In this document: one piece after another, positions 37,844 through 47,887 of the stretch
Numbering within the stretch: position 1 is the stretch's first letter
Layout of the letters: every line of letters begins with the position of its first letter
From: Candidatus Mesenet endosymbiont of Phosphuga atrata
Lineage (GTDB): Bacteria > Pseudomonadota > Alphaproteobacteria > Rickettsiales > Anaplasmataceae
Reading direction: 5' to 3'
NCBI RefSeq assembly: GCF_964020175.1
Contig: NZ_OZ026541.1
Location: 620,001 to 684,000, forward strand
Length of the DNA: 64,000 nt
Notes under the pieces: model-generated
Database searches by the model: none
Told to the model about the DNA's origin: nothing
The model's input: only the letters and a program-made list of their open reading frames with translations
Program-made: the position numbers and the translations under genes

Positions 37844-38845
37844 TAACGAGGTATGAGTTAGGCCAAAGCAAAAAAACCATGCTTCAAGTTCCAGAAATAA
37901 TATTAAACCTCATGTTATATTTTCTCTGAGAATTGCGATAAACTGTACCAGACACCACTTAATCTGACAGTGACGAATTAACTGACAGAAGAATTTAAAT
38001 ATACTATCAGAATCCTGATTTAATATTTTTCTAAAAAGCAATATATCAAGAAAAGTTTGCATTGGCGTTTTATCATAGCAATATTTGTCTGATTGTCTCA
38101 TTGTAAGAACGCAACCAACATCAATTTGCAGATCTTCTAAAGAACTATATTTCTAAAGATGATTTGCATAGTTTTGTGAAGCATTGGTCTGTGGAGAGTG
38201 GGTTTTGGTTCTAGAATGATCGATATGCCTAAATAAAGCTGATAATTTCACGCAATATTCTGTACCTCTATCAGTCAAAATGCGCAATATCAAAGAATGC
38301 TATCATTTAGCAAGAGGTAATTGCTGTCTTATCGACTTAGCAAACGAGAATAAGTATCAATAAAAGTCTAGCTGGTAAATTCGCCCATTATATTACCCAC
38401 GTAATATGTATCCTGAGAACCCAGATAACCTGAGTATCAATTTCACTATCTTTGTTCTTTCACTTTTTCTAAAGCTGTTAGAATTATTCCATCTTTTTGC
38501 TTCTAGTGCTTTAAGTCTTTTCTTAAAAGTCTCAACTATCCACCTTCAGATATTATTTTTTTCTCAGCTCATTTTTTATATGCTGGAAATTCTGTTGCTA
38601 TACAGATCTTTCTATGTCTTCCGAAACTCTGTTTGCAAACTTTCTTACTTATCTCATCTCCATTTTCGTATAACTCCTTGAAGCGATAAAATTTGAATAT
38701 CCCATACGCTTGTGACACATTTCCTAGTTGTCTTGCTAAAATCCTAGTTTTAGTATTTTTTTTGCATTGTATTCATTTCTCTTATTTTTTGTTATTTTTT
38801 TGTTCTAAGTGTCAGTTCAAATCTTATTTAATACAACTAAAGGTA
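37844..38845 (-). mobile_element. IS5-family tail plus IS481-family pseudo-element, copy 2
   Basis: Same composition as 26673-27625: about 72 bases of IS5 end, then a decayed IS481 transposase on the minus strand with ILTDRGTEYC near 38265-38285. It extends a little further at the right end: a ~36-base stretch near 38762-38795 is absent from copy 1. The terminal GTTCTAAGTGTCAGTTCAA lies at about 38801-38819. Confidence 0.75.
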
Positions 38846-38911
38846 GAGCCAACTGACATAACGAGAATTATCTCAGACCTACTTAGGTAACATACACCTA
38901 TAAAGCAACTA

Positions 38912-39799
38912 TCATTCTTGTAATTTTTTGATCTCATTTTCAGGTAGGCCAGTTATTTTAGCTATGATATCTATAGGTATACCAGCTTTAAGTAGGTTTC
39001 TTGCAACTTCAATTTTCCCTTGGAGAGAACCGATTTGGATGCCTCTTTCTTCGCCAATTTTGATGCCCTCATTAAGCTTTTCAGAGAGAGAAGAAAGGTA
39101 ATCATCAGTACGTTTCTTAGCTTGATCATAAGCAAGACGCTCTTCTTTAGTCCAATTAAATTGGTTTAACTCATTGTAAGCCTTACCAATAATTACATCA
39201 CTACCTATTATTTTTTGCAAATCTTCCTCGTCAGTTTCATTGGCATATTTAAAAAAGTATATCCATTTTTCAACGATATTATCCAGCTGATCTTCTTTTG
39301 TTTTATGAAATTTAGGCAATTCTATGAAGGTGAAGCTAAAGTCTTTAAGGTCGTGTTCAAAGGTAATTTTATCGAAAGTAACGTGATCAGATTTATAAGC
39401 AAGCTTATTAGGAAATAAGATAAAATTAGTGATAGCAATAAAAACAACACCTTTGAGATCATGATACTGATTCCCTACATTGGCCTGATTAGAATAAGCT
39501 TTGGCAGCATAATACTGAGCACGTTTTTCAAAACCAGTAGTTTTAGCGACTTGCATCTCAACAATTGTCTGGACTCCTGTAGAATCAATGTAGAGAACAT
39601 CAACAATGCTTTGCTTTTGAGAGGCAATAATAGGATCTTGAATAGGACTCAAGAATGAAACATCTGTAATTTTATTGATATCATGCAAATCTAGTATATC
39701 ATTTAAGAAATAAATGAGAATATCCTTATTCTTCTCAGTGCCGAATATCCTTTTAAAGGCGATATCATTGCGTGCATCGAGAAATTTAGATAGAGCCAT
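38912..39799 (-). CDS. Rpn-family (PD-(D/E)XK) recombination-promoting nuclease
   Basis: A 295-residue protein of the PDDEXK_2/Rpn family, often annotated as a transposase-like nuclease. The opening FLDARNDIAFKRIFG is diagnostic. The nuclease core has D67 (VDVLYID) and E81-x-Q83 (IVEMQV), with the expected spacing. The C-terminus has a short GE-E-R-G-I-Q-I-G-S-L-Q-G-K-I-E repeat region and the usual NLLKAGIPIDIIAKITGL helix. Such genes are multicopy in Wolbachia. RpnA-type enzymes promote RecA-independent recombination. The frame is intact next to the IS block. Confidence 0.9.
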   Translation of the reverse strand: MALSKFLDARNDIAFKRIFGTEKNKDILIYFLNDILDLHDINKITDVSFLSPIQDPIIASQKQSIVDVLYIDSTGVQTIVEMQVAKTTGFEKRAQYYAAKAYSNQANVGNQYHDLKGVVFIAITNFILFPNKLAYKSDHVTFDKITFEHDLKDFSFTFIELPKFHKTKEDQLDNIVEKWIYFFKYANETDEEDLQKIIGSDVIIGKAYNELNQFNWTKEERLAYDQAKKRTDDYLSSLSEKLNEGIKIGEERGIQIGSLQGKIEVARNLLKAGIPIDIIAKITGLPENEIKKLQE

Positions 39800-39917
39800 A
39801 TAAAGAAAAAGAATAAAACATTAATAATTATACACTATTTAAAGTAACTTTGCTAAATAAAATTAAACAGCCCTTATAGCTTTTTATGATATAATTTCAT
39901 GAAAAGGGTGGGGGAAA

Positions 39918-40445
39918 ATGAAATATTTTATATTTATACTAACTATACTGGTCTCATTGCATAGTTATGCATCTACTTGCCCAAGTGTAAAAATATGTTT
40001 TACTCCTGGTCAAAACTGTACGGAAGAAATTGTTAATATGTTAAATAATGCTAAAAATTCTATACTGCTACAAGCATATCAATTCACCTCAGAACCTATT
40101 GTGAATGGGGTTATAGAAGCTAAAAGGCGTGGTATTGAAATTCAAGTTATTCTTGATAAAAGTCAAGTAAAACACAAGTACAGTATGGTAGTTGTAAGAG
40201 AGCTGTTAAGTAACAAGATACCTGTATGGATTGATAGTAAACCTGCAATTGCGCACAACAAGGTGATGGTAATAGATAATCATAAAGTCATAACAGGCTC
40301 ATTTAACTTTACAGCTGCAGCACAAAAAAGGAATACTGAGAACTTGCTTGCAATTGACGATGCGGAAGTAGCTAAAAAATATACAGAAAACTGGTACAAA
40401 AGAAAAAAGCAGTCCAAACCTGCAGGAATAAATACGGAAGTATAA
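39918..40445 (+). CDS. Secreted phospholipase D-family nuclease (Nuc-like)
   Basis: A 175-residue protein with a cleavable signal peptide (residues 1-19, ending SYAST) and one HKD motif, HNKVMVID (H113, K115, D120), followed by GSFNFT. A single HKD motif and this size are typical of the Nuc/Zucchini-like nucleases, which work as dimers in the periplasm or outside the cell. Rickettsial homologues are called Pld. The start ATG has a GGGTGGGGG ribosome-binding site. Its stop overlaps the mutL start by one base. Confidence 0.9.
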   Translation: MKYFIFILTILVSLHSYASTCPSVKICFTPGQNCTEEIVNMLNNAKNSILLQAYQFTSEPIVNGVIEAKRRGIEIQVILDKSQVKHKYSMVVVRELLSNKIPVWIDSKPAIAHNKVMVIDNHKVITGSFNFTAAAQKRNTENLLAIDDAEVAKKYTENWYKRKKQSKPAGINTEV

Positions 40446-42289
40446 TGGCAATAATATTACTAGACGCTAAAACAGTAAGTCGGATAGCAGCTGGTGAGGT
40501 TGTAGAACGTCCAGCCAGTGTGGTAAAAGAATTAGTAGAAAACGCTATAGATGCCGGTAGTACTGAAATAGAGATCAAGATAGAAAGTGGTGGTCGTAAT
40601 CTTATTACTGTTACAGATGATGGTAGCGGTATAGAAAAAGAAGAGATTGAGCTAGCTTTTATGTGTCATGCAACTTCTAAACTCAAAAATGATGATGATT
40701 TGATAGAAATAAAACATTTAGGGTTTCGTGGAGAAGCACTGCCCTCAATTGCAGCAGTCAGTAGAATAAAATTATCGTCTAGGGCAAAAGGAGTTGATTC
40801 TGCTTGGTCTATAGCTTATGAAGGTGGGGAAAAGGTGATGGATCTTACTCCTTCTGCAATACCAAGTGGTACAGAAATTGAAGTAAGAGACTTATTTTTC
40901 GCTACTCCAAACAGACTGAAATTTCTCAAAACTGAAAGAGCAGAAACTCAAGCAATTGTTGATATTGTCAATAACTTAGCAATGATCAATCCTGGTATTA
41001 GCTTTATTCTTTATTCAAGCGATAAAAGGCTTTTCAAATATACTAAACAAACTTCATTGCTTACTAGACTTTGTGAAATTGAAAAAGAGTTTCAAGAAAA
41101 TGCTCTGGAGATTAATGAGAAAGATGAAGATGCCAAGGTTACAGGGCATATCTGCAAACCAACAGTAAATCGTGGTAACTCTACTATGATCTATACTTTC
41201 GTTAATAATAGACCAATTAAAGACAATATGCTCATAGGGGCAATAAGATATGCATATAATGACTTTATTCCCAGTGGCAGATATCCAGTTGTAGTACTGC
41301 ATTTAGAAATACCATATGATCAAGTAGATGTAAATGTTCATCCAAATAAGCTAGAGGTAAGGTTTAGAGATAAAAAGCTTATATATGAAGTAATCACTAG
41401 GGGATTAATTAAAGCTTTATCAATGAGATTAAATGATAAGAAAAGTGATAAAAAAGATATTCCTCTGAGCCCATTTGAGAGATTTATTGCTGATGATAAG
41501 AGTAATGAAAACAGTAAGATAAGTAAGGATAATAGAAGGAATCAAGAATTCTATCCCAAATCTCCTTTAGAAAGTTCATTAATGAATAAATTTCTATCTC
41601 CTGATTTAGAGACACAGAAATCATCAATAAATTTACAAAAAGAGCTAAGCCCTACAGTTCATGACCAAACAGAAGTTTTAACTGAACAGATAAACATAGT
41701 AGAAGAATATCCTCTAGGGCTTGCACGTTGTCAGGTTTATAACACCTATATAATCTCACAAACAAAAGATAAGCTAATTATCGTTGATCAACATGCAGCT
41801 CATGAAAGATTAGTTTATGAGTATTTAAAAGAAATAATGAAGAAATCAGAAATCAAAAGACAAAAATTACTTATTTCTGAAACTGTAGTAATAAACAACC
41901 AGGCTGGAACTGAACTTATAGCAAAGTATAAAGATAAGCTTTGTGAAATGGGTTTTAATCTTGAGATTGCCTCAGATACACTGGTAACTGTCAGAGAAAC
42001 ACCTGCAATTTTTGGTGTAATTAATGTAAAAGAAATGATACTAGATTTAGTCGATAATCTGATACTAATTGAAGATACTCTACCTATAGAAGATAAAATG
42101 AAGAAGATATGTGCAACTATAGCATGTCATGGTTCAATTAGAGCTGGTAGAAAATTAAAACTTGAGGAAATGAATGCCATACTCAGACAAATGGAAGCAA
42201 CTCCTTTTTCTGGTCAATGTAACCATGGAAGACCAACCTACATAGAAATGAAACTTTCTGATATTGAGAAATTGTTTGAAAGACGGTAA
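40445..42289 (+). CDS. mutL: DNA mismatch repair protein MutL
   Basis: A 614-residue mismatch-repair ATPase. GHKL motifs are present: ENAIDAGS (35-42), [10 protein letters not shown] and [12 protein letters not shown]. The C-terminal dimerisation domain carries [12 protein letters not shown] (448-459), the DQHA(X)2E(X)4E motif, and ACHGSIRAG and GQCNHGRPT. This indicates an endonuclease-type MutL as used by bacteria without MutH. Start ATG overlaps the phospholipase D stop (TAATG), so the two are translationally coupled. The gene is complete. Confidence 0.97.
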   Translation: MAIILLDAKTVSRIAAGEVVERPASVVKELVENAIDAGSTEIEIKIESGGRNLITVTDDGSGIEKEEIELAFMCHATSKLKNDDDLIEIKHLGFRGEALPSIAAVSRIKLSSRAKGVDSAWSIAYEGGEKVMDLTPSAIPSGTEIEVRDLFFATPNRLKFLKTERAETQAIVDIVNNLAMINPGISFILYSSDKRLFKYTKQTSLLTRLCEIEKEFQENALEINEKDEDAKVTGHICKPTVNRGNSTMIYTFVNNRPIKDNMLIGAIRYAYNDFIPSGRYPVVVLHLEIPYDQVDVNVHPNKLEVRFRDKKLIYEVITRGLIKALSMRLNDKKSDKKDIPLSPFERFIADDKSNENSKISKDNRRNQEFYPKSPLESSLMNKFLSPDLETQKSSINLQKELSPTVHDQTEVLTEQINIVEEYPLGLARCQVYNTYIISQTKDKLIIVDQHAAHERLVYEYLKEIMKKSEIKRQKLLISETVVINNQAGTELIAKYKDKLCEMGFNLEIASDTLVTVRETPAIFGVINVKEMILDLVDNLILIEDTLPIEDKMKKICATIACHGSIRAGRKLKLEEMNAILRQMEATPFSGQCNHGRPTYIEMKLSDIEKLFERR

Positions 42290-42349
42290 GAATAAAAACC
42301 AAGTTGTCCGGATTTTCCGGAATACTGAAAGTCAGTAGTTTCCTTTGTT

Positions 42350-43082
42350 TTTACTATTCCTCTGTGGATTCAATTAAATTATGTTCAAAAGTAGCACCAT
42401 AACTCAGCAACAATTGTATAATTTCTTTATTTCTGGTTGCATATCTAGAGCTGTCATGGTTATAATGAGCCTTTAATTGCTTGTTTTTTTAATAACAACT
42501 CAACAATACTCTTATTACTGTTAATTACGGCAAGATGCAAAATCATATTTACCTTGTATGTTAACACTCGCACTACTTCGTATCAGTATTTCTGCAACTC
42601 TTTCACAATTATGTGAAACTGCAATATGTAGAGGAGTGTTACAATTTCTGTCTATCGTATCAACATGTCCACCACTTTTTATGAGCATTTTTATAATTTC
42701 ATCATTTTAGCAGCTAGATGCAGAGACCACTCACATCTTCATACTGCTTTATTTTTTATCAGAATTTCAACAATCTCTTCAAAGCTGTGTTTAATGGAAA
42801 GATGAAGCGGAGTACTATTACTAATGTTTCTAGCATTAACATTTGCACCACTGCGCAAAAGAATATTCAAATGACCATTTCTAGCAGTAAAGTGTAAAAC
42901 CTTTTCTATCTTTAGCATTAACGTTAGCGCCTTTTCTTACAAGAAATTCCAATACGTTTTCCCAATTCCATTTAGCAGCTAAATGCAGTAGTTTTAAATC
43001 AAATTAATAACAAAGTAAAGAAGTATCTTAAAATTTTATTAACCTTTTTAGCTATGGCATTTAAATCCTTATCAATCCCCAT
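42350..43082 (-). pseudogene. Ankyrin-repeat pseudogene
   Basis: The minus strand shows at least five ankyrin units broken among frames: LRSGANVNARNISNSTPLHL-type text near 42800-42850, then LIKSGGHVDTIDRNCNTPLH and ILIRSSASVNIQG near 42560-42690, and a last repeat ending LLSYGATFEHNLIESTEE before the stop near 42356. Several single-base slips and stops interrupt it. It may have begun at the ATG near 43082 (MGIDKDLNAIAKKVNKIL). Confidence 0.75.
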
Positions 43083-43209
43083 ACTGACCTCTATAGAGCG
43101 TTATATACTAGAGCGTGTACTCTTCAGGGTTAGGATAGTATTAATATTTAGCAAGAGAAATATTTAAAAAAAATACTCTTTATACGAGAAATTTAAAAAA
43201 CTTCTGGTG

Positions 43210-43556
43210 CTGGATTTAGTAAAAATCTATAATATTTATGCTACTATCTGACAAAATTCTTCTATTATCCTTTACTAATCATCATCTGGGCTTCTTGCTT
43301 TAAGTCCTCAATATTTTTGGCAGTAGTATTTCAGCTGATACAACTTTTAATTGAGATTATATTCTTATATATTTATCACTCATTACTTCATTTAGCTGAT
43401 AATCCACAGCATCAAGACCACTGTTGAACATAACATCTAGTAAAGGTTTAACCCATTACCAAATCTTCTTGATCTATTGTACTTTATGGTTCTTTCTAAT
43501 ATACCTGTACCAATAGAAAAAATAGTTATATCATCGTTTGGAAATACCATTAGCTA
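43210..43556 (-). pseudogene. Patatin-like phospholipase relic (3' part)
   Basis: Reading leftward from about 43550 the frames give NDDITIFSIGTGILERTIKYN, RRFGNGLNPLLDVMFNS, GLDAVDYQLNEV and MSDKYIRIQSQL with interposed slips. This order matches the C-terminal half of bacterial patatin-like phospholipases (SIGTG... followed by D-x-V-D-Y-Q-L). The catalytic GXSXG part is absent. The relic starts just after the AAA ATPase gene and is followed by the ankyrin pseudogene. Confidence 0.6.
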
Positions 43557-43565
43557 CCTGCTACT

Positions 43566-44657
43566 TCAGGAGAAATCAATCTCTTCATCATAGATAACAT
43601 ATTTGAGTCTAGATACATTATCAGACTGTGCTTCACTAAGATGAGGCTTAACCTTAAGCTGCTCAAGTGCTATATTAAAATCCTCTGTGGTGAGTTTTAG
43701 TTCTTCTGTTTTTTTAGCACGATTTGCAGCAATAAGCTTTGCTTCATTTGCTAAATGAGACAACTTAGCACCTGAAAAACTATCAGTTTTATTTGCAATT
43801 TCTGTAAGGTCTAAACCATCTATAGATGGTACACCATTTATATTAATATCTAATATCTGCTTTCGTAAGCCAGAGTCTGGTAAAGGAATAAAAATTTTCT
43901 CAGAAAAGCGGCCTTCTCTAATCAGTGCAGAATCTAAAACTTTTATACAGTTGGTTGCAGCAATTACGACTATATCTTTATTTTCTTTGAAACCATCCAT
44001 CTCAGTCAATAATTGATTCAAAGTCTGAACTCTATCTTGAGATGTAGTACTACCAAAAGTACGCTCTGCACCGATAGCGTCTATTTCATCTATAAAAACT
44101 ATACAAGGAGCATTTTTTCTTGCTTTTGCAAAAAGTTTTTTTACAATATCTACTCCGTGACCGGCATACTTTGAAACAAATTCAGAGGCCGAAACATTTA
44201 TAAATTTCCTATTAGTTTCACCTGCAATTACACGAGCAAGAAGAGTTTTACCAGTGCCAGGAGGACCGTAAAAAAGGTAGCCTTTTGGTTGCTCATATTT
44301 CAGTGTGTTTAATTTGTTTTGCATTTCCTCTGATATACTCTCACAAACTATCTTCAACTTCTCCATCACCTCGTCTGAAATTGCAACATCACTAAATTTT
44401 TTTTGTGCCTCTAAGTCAATTGATCCTATTTCATTTTGATCAAGAAATTTCTTGGACCTTGGTAAAGCTAGTAACATACCACCTGAGAATACAATAACTA
44501 CAGCGGAAAGCGCAACATAACCAACAATAGATGCAAGATAAAGACTTGATATTACTGCTGGACTTAATAAACCAATATTAATAATTATAGCAGATGCTAT
44601 TGACGCTGATAAAATTAAAGTTGCCAGAGTGATAGTAGTATAAAATACCTTTTTCAT
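43566..44657 (-). CDS. Membrane-anchored AAA ATPase, FtsH-like without protease domain
   Basis: A 363-residue protein. Two hydrophobic segments (about 7-30 and 38-65) anchor it to the membrane. One AAA module follows, with Walker A GPPGTGKT (131-138), Walker B VFIDEID (187-193) and an Arg-finger segment REGRFSEKI, closely like the ATPase part of FtsH. The zinc-protease HEXXH domain of FtsH is absent and the protein ends shortly after the AAA lid. It is therefore not the housekeeping FtsH; it could be a chaperone-like or adaptor ATPase. The start ATG overlaps the stop of a small upstream membrane gene (ATGA). Confidence 0.85.
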   Translation of the reverse strand: MKKVFYTTITLATLILSASIASAIIINIGLLSPAVISSLYLASIVGYVALSAVVIVFSGGMLLALPRSKKFLDQNEIGSIDLEAQKKFSDVAISDEVMEKLKIVCESISEEMQNKLNTLKYEQPKGYLFYGPPGTGKTLLARVIAGETNRKFINVSASEFVSKYAGHGVDIVKKLFAKARKNAPCIVFIDEIDAIGAERTFGSTTSQDRVQTLNQLLTEMDGFKENKDIVVIAATNCIKVLDSALIREGRFSEKIFIPLPDSGLRKQILDININGVPSIDGLDLTEIANKTDSFSGAKLSHLANEAKLIAANRAKKTEELKLTTEDFNIALEQLKVKPHLSEAQSDNVSRLKYVIYDEEIDFS

Positions 44658-44830
44658 TGTATAAAAATAATTAACTTATTAATAGTAAAACATAAAAAAA
44701 TAGTGGTGTCAATTTTTTTACTAGTAGCTTTTACTTTCATGCAATAATAGGTAATAAGAACACACATTACTGTCACTATAAGCCATACAAGGTTTAAACT
44801 GTTTTTTACGTTTTTATTTAGCTTGTTCAT
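44654..44830 (-). CDS. Small single-pass membrane protein upstream of the AAA ATPase
   Basis: A 58-residue frame from ATG at 44830 (a TTG two codons earlier is also open). It has a basic Asn/Lys-rich start and one clear membrane segment (LVWLIVTVMCVLITYYCM). The second half is weakly hydrophobic. The stop overlaps the AAA ATPase start in the arrangement ATGA, which argues that it is a real, coupled gene. No family is recognised. Confidence 0.5.
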   Translation of the reverse strand: MNKLNKNVKNSLNLVWLIVTVMCVLITYYCMKVKATSKKIDTTIFLCFTINKLIIFIQ

Positions 44831-44884
44831 GTTCAATATTTTTTCTACATTAAATAGATAATTTACTTAATTTTTCTTAACCTT

Positions 44885-45819
44885 TCATTTATTAGATGCC
44901 ACTAATGTAGTAAGGTAACCTCTACTACTTAAAGTATGTTCTACCTTATTTATCACCCACTCACCATCTATTTCTTTGCCAAACTCTGCAAGATTAAGTC
45001 TAGCTTCAGTAAAAACTTGAGGATCACCTGGCATGGTTATATCTAAAGTTGCTGTACTACGCTTTAGTTGTTTTAATTTTGCTTGAGCTGCACTTAATGC
45101 TAATTCTGAGCTTGGGTAAACTTCCTGTATCACATAACTTGGACTACCAATTCCAGCTGTTTCTGAGATAGTTTCTCCCTTCTTGTAATCATACCATTTT
45201 GCTATCACAGAGTTATAACGATTGCGTACAGTAAAACATGCTTGCCAGTTAATTACATCTTGAGGAGTGATAGCTACTGCTTCTAAAGCCTTCCCTGATA
45301 CTGACTTTGATTCTCCTTGAGAGACAAAAATTATATATCCACCTATAGGTTTGACTATTGCACCATATTCTCTAGCTACTTTAGTTAAAAAACTCATATC
45401 ACTTTCATTGGTTTGATAGGCATGCTGCACTAAGATATCTTTAAACTTTGTAGCAACTTTAGCTCCATAACCATGCTTTCGTGCTATTTGTGTTACTAAA
45501 TCACCTAAGGTAATCTGGTGCCACTGCTTTGACATTTGTTCTTTTAAAGATCTCTTTAAATTAGCAGCATGAGCTTTAATCCTTACTGTTTGTGGTGGAC
45601 TTTGTATTATCACTTCATTTGCTACATAAACTCCCATTGGGCTGTCTCCTTATATCCAACTTTAAATTACCTGCAAACTCTAAATTCATAATTAAAACAT
45701 ATCTCAGCTTCATCACTGGTAGTGCCAAGTTCATCAGTAATACGCAGTGATACTAACCTATTTTTCAAACTCTCTATAACAAAGCTTTCTTCTGTGATTA
45801 TGTTAAAATCAGGTATCAT
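44885..45819 (-). pseudogene. D: Phage tail protein gpD (late control protein D), internally deleted
   Basis: The long frame 44885-45637 (250 codons, from VYVANEVIIQSPPQTVRI to LTTLVASNK) is the body of P2-type gpD, the tail spike-hub protein. It contains the typical WHQITLGDLVTQIARKHGY and LDITMPGDPQVF segments. The N-terminus is in another frame just upstream (MIPDFNIITEESFVIESLKN, then LRITDELGTTSDEAEICF), beginning at ATG 45819. Between them about 25 residues of the expected sequence are missing. The 45637 ATG is thus probably not a native start. Confidence 0.85.
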
Positions 45820-45820
45820 T

Positions 45821-46009
45821 TTAATCTAAAATTCTTACAATGGACTTTTGTGGCATCTTCTCAAGCTTAAATCTTAAGTCCTGTGGGCAAAAAACTACCA
45901 TATTCTGCAAGTCCAGCTCTAACACTTTTTCCACAGCTCCAGAAGTAAAGCCATAATGTTTAAAACAGATATAATCTAAAATCTCATTCTCCTGAGTATA
46001 GTAATACAT
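45821..46009 (-). CDS. X: Phage tail protein X (gpX)
   Basis: A 62-residue protein of the P2 gpX family, LysM-like, associated with the tail tip. Typical parts are the start (MYYYTQENEILDYICFKHYG), GAVEKVLELD and the closing proline-rich/RILD region. It overlaps the end of gpU by 26 bases and stops just before the gpD N-terminus, the gene order of WO and P2-like tails (U, X, D). Confidence 0.85.
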   Translation of the reverse strand: MYYYTQENEILDYICFKHYGFTSGAVEKVLELDLQNMVVFCPQDLRFKLEKMPQKSIVRILD

Positions 46010-46349
46010 AACGTTTTAAACTTAAGTTAAATTCAATCTTTCTTGGCAAACCAGAAGGGAGAAAGAATCTCTGCTTTTCTTCTATATGAGTAATAACAAA
46101 ATGCCCAAAGATAAATCCTGAAGCTTGGGCTAAGATATGGGGTATTTGCTTTACCTGTGACTCTCTCATGTCAACTAAATCATTAAAATGCAGCTGCGGA
46201 CAGATCACCCCTTCCAAATCAATATGTTCTATTCCTGAACCAATATTTTGTAATGATATTTGACCAATACACTCAACCGTATGCCATCTTTGCTCTTTAT
46301 AGCATCTTAAGCTTGTTGGAGAGAATTTATATGGTCCAAGTGACAACAT
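45984..46349 (-). CDS. U: Phage tail protein U (gpU)
   Basis: A 121-residue gpU-family protein, which terminates the tail tube. Diagnostic text is MLSLGPYKFS near the start, QNIGSGIEHIDLEGVICP and the closing LPRKIEFNLSLKRY. The frame is complete. It sits between the tape-measure relic and gpX. Confidence 0.85.
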   Translation of the reverse strand: MLSLGPYKFSPTSLRCYKEQRWHTVECIGQISLQNIGSGIEHIDLEGVICPQLHFNDLVDMRESQVKQIPHILAQASGFIFGHFVITHIEEKQRFFLPSGLPRKIEFNLSLKRYVLLYSGE

Positions 46350-47393
46350 TAATAAATCTCCTCTACTGTATCAAAAAGCGCAGCGCGTGCTTGTTCTCTT
46401 ATTCTTCTTATCACTTCATCGGCAAGACTACGAGTATCTTGATTAGGCTCTGCTTTAATACTGATATTATAATTATTAGTAATATGTTGAGCTTTATTGA
46501 AGGTTTTCTCTTCCTTATTTTCAAATTTACTCTTTCTTTAAATATCTTGTCAGTATCGTTTTTAGAGTTATTCTCAGCAAACTTTTTCTCTTCGATAACG
46601 CTATTTATCTTAAAATTCTTAAGAGTATTATTTTTAGAAAACTCTTTTGATGCGCTGTTGTTTAAAGGAGAATTTATACTTTTTAAAGTACCATTTTTAG
46701 AAATATCATTTTCACTTAATGAACTTCTCCTTTTTTCAAACTCTTTGAGTGGGCTATTTTCAGAAAGCTTTTTTCCAACAACACTTTTCAGTGGAGAAAC
46801 AACAGTATTGCCTATCCAAGCAAAAGCCTCACCAATGGGTTTGATAATTGACTTAATGTACTCCCAAAAACTAGCAAAGAAACTTTTTACCTTTTCCCAA
46901 TTAGCAATAACCAGAGCTGCACCAGTTACAAGTCCTGCACTAATAATCCTATAGGATTGCTTATTACTGCAAGCGTTATGGCTCTAAGTCCCATTACTAC
47001 TGCTGGAAATACCGATGAAGATAACGCAGTAAATGCTAAAGTAAGTGGTCCATGCATAATAGCTGCTAGTGCCAAAGCTCCACCTTTAATAAAAGTGAGG
47101 GCATAACCTAATCCTATTGCTGCTATTTTAAAACTAATCAATGCGGTAATAATACCCATAATTGCTGTAGTTATTTTGGGATATCTCTCTGCAAATTGAG
47201 CTATGTTGGTAGATACGGCTTTTAAAGCTCCAGTGATCATATTTAAAGTAGGGAGCATAACTGAACCTAAATTCATTCCCACTTCTGTTATTGAGTTTTT
47301 AAGCAGTTGTAAATTATTAGCTGTGCTCCCTGTAATAGTACTACTAAAGCTACCATCCAGTACTGCACCTATTTTTATCGATAATGTTGACAT
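46350..47393 (-). pseudogene. T: Tail tape measure protein (gpT) pseudogene
   Basis: The minus strand opens at ATG 47393 with MSTLSIKIGAVLDGSFSSTI, and the frame 46926-47393 gives a hydrophobic tape-measure core (IAAIGLGYALTFIKGGALALAA and similar). After a slip near 46930 another frame carries a membrane-like region, and the 46350-46500 stretch encodes a C-terminal NISIKAEPNQDTRSLADEVIRRIRE-type end. A full tape-measure gene would be much longer, so the middle is deleted. Confidence 0.75.
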
Positions 47394-47545
47394 CTAAACT
47401 CCGTTGCTACTTTAACCCAAAGAATGAACTCTTCTATTTCCATGTCTAAAAATTGTTCAATCCCACCACCTGTAACAGAACTAAGCAATAGTACATTTAA
47501 CCTTAAGTGATGGAAAAAAACCTCTTCATGAAAGGTAGGGTAAAA

Positions 47546-47842
47546 ATGACTTTTAACTTTGGAGAGGAAGTTCTTGAGATGAATCTATCTTCCATAAAAG
47601 CTGATGACAAGGTCAATAATGCTTTAAACTTTGGTGCAATAATAGTACATATGGATGACAAAAGTTGTGAGATCTTTGCAAAACACTGTCAAGAGTTAGA
47701 AAAAGAACCACGTTTAACCAAGATTATTGCTGGTGCCAAGAGTTTTGTAAAAGCAAAGAATGGCGAGCAACCTAACTTGCCTTTTACTATAATGGAAAGT
47801 GTAAGTGTAACAAATTATCCTCACTGTGGGCACAGCCTTTAG
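47546..47842 (+). CDS. Small hypothetical phage-region protein
   Basis: The frame is open from GTG 47507, but the ATG at 47546 has AAAGGTAGGG at the right distance, so I place the start there (98 aa, MTFNFGEEVLEM...). The protein is acidic and soluble. The last ~10 residues (TNYPHCGHSL) look out of place and may follow a frameshift. I cannot name a family. It lies at the divergent junction between the tail genes on the minus strand and baseplate relics on the plus strand. Opposite, at 47395-47500, the minus strand retains a short tail-chaperone-like piece (LDMEIEEFILWVKVATE). Confidence 0.5.
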   Translation: MTFNFGEEVLEMNLSSIKADDKVNNALNFGAIIVHMDDKSCEIFAKHCQELEKEPRLTKIIAGAKSFVKAKNGEQPNLPFTIMESVSVTNYPHCGHSL

Positions 47843-47887
47843 TTAAAAATAGCTATTTCAAAAAATTTAATTAGCAGCGAAGATTGA

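Larger units (their letters stand above)
37081..38845 (+). repeat. Long direct repeat, right copy
   Basis: Second copy of the IS630-IS5 tail-IS481 block of 25941-27625, in the same orientation. The offset is 11140 at the left end and 11170 from the IS5 tail onward. Confidence 0.85.

Noticed and set aside
46253-46954. Plus-strand frame of 233 codons opposite the tape-measure gene
   Set aside because: Low-complexity Leu/Phe/Ser text antisense to the Lys/Glu-rich phage tail genes; no start signal.
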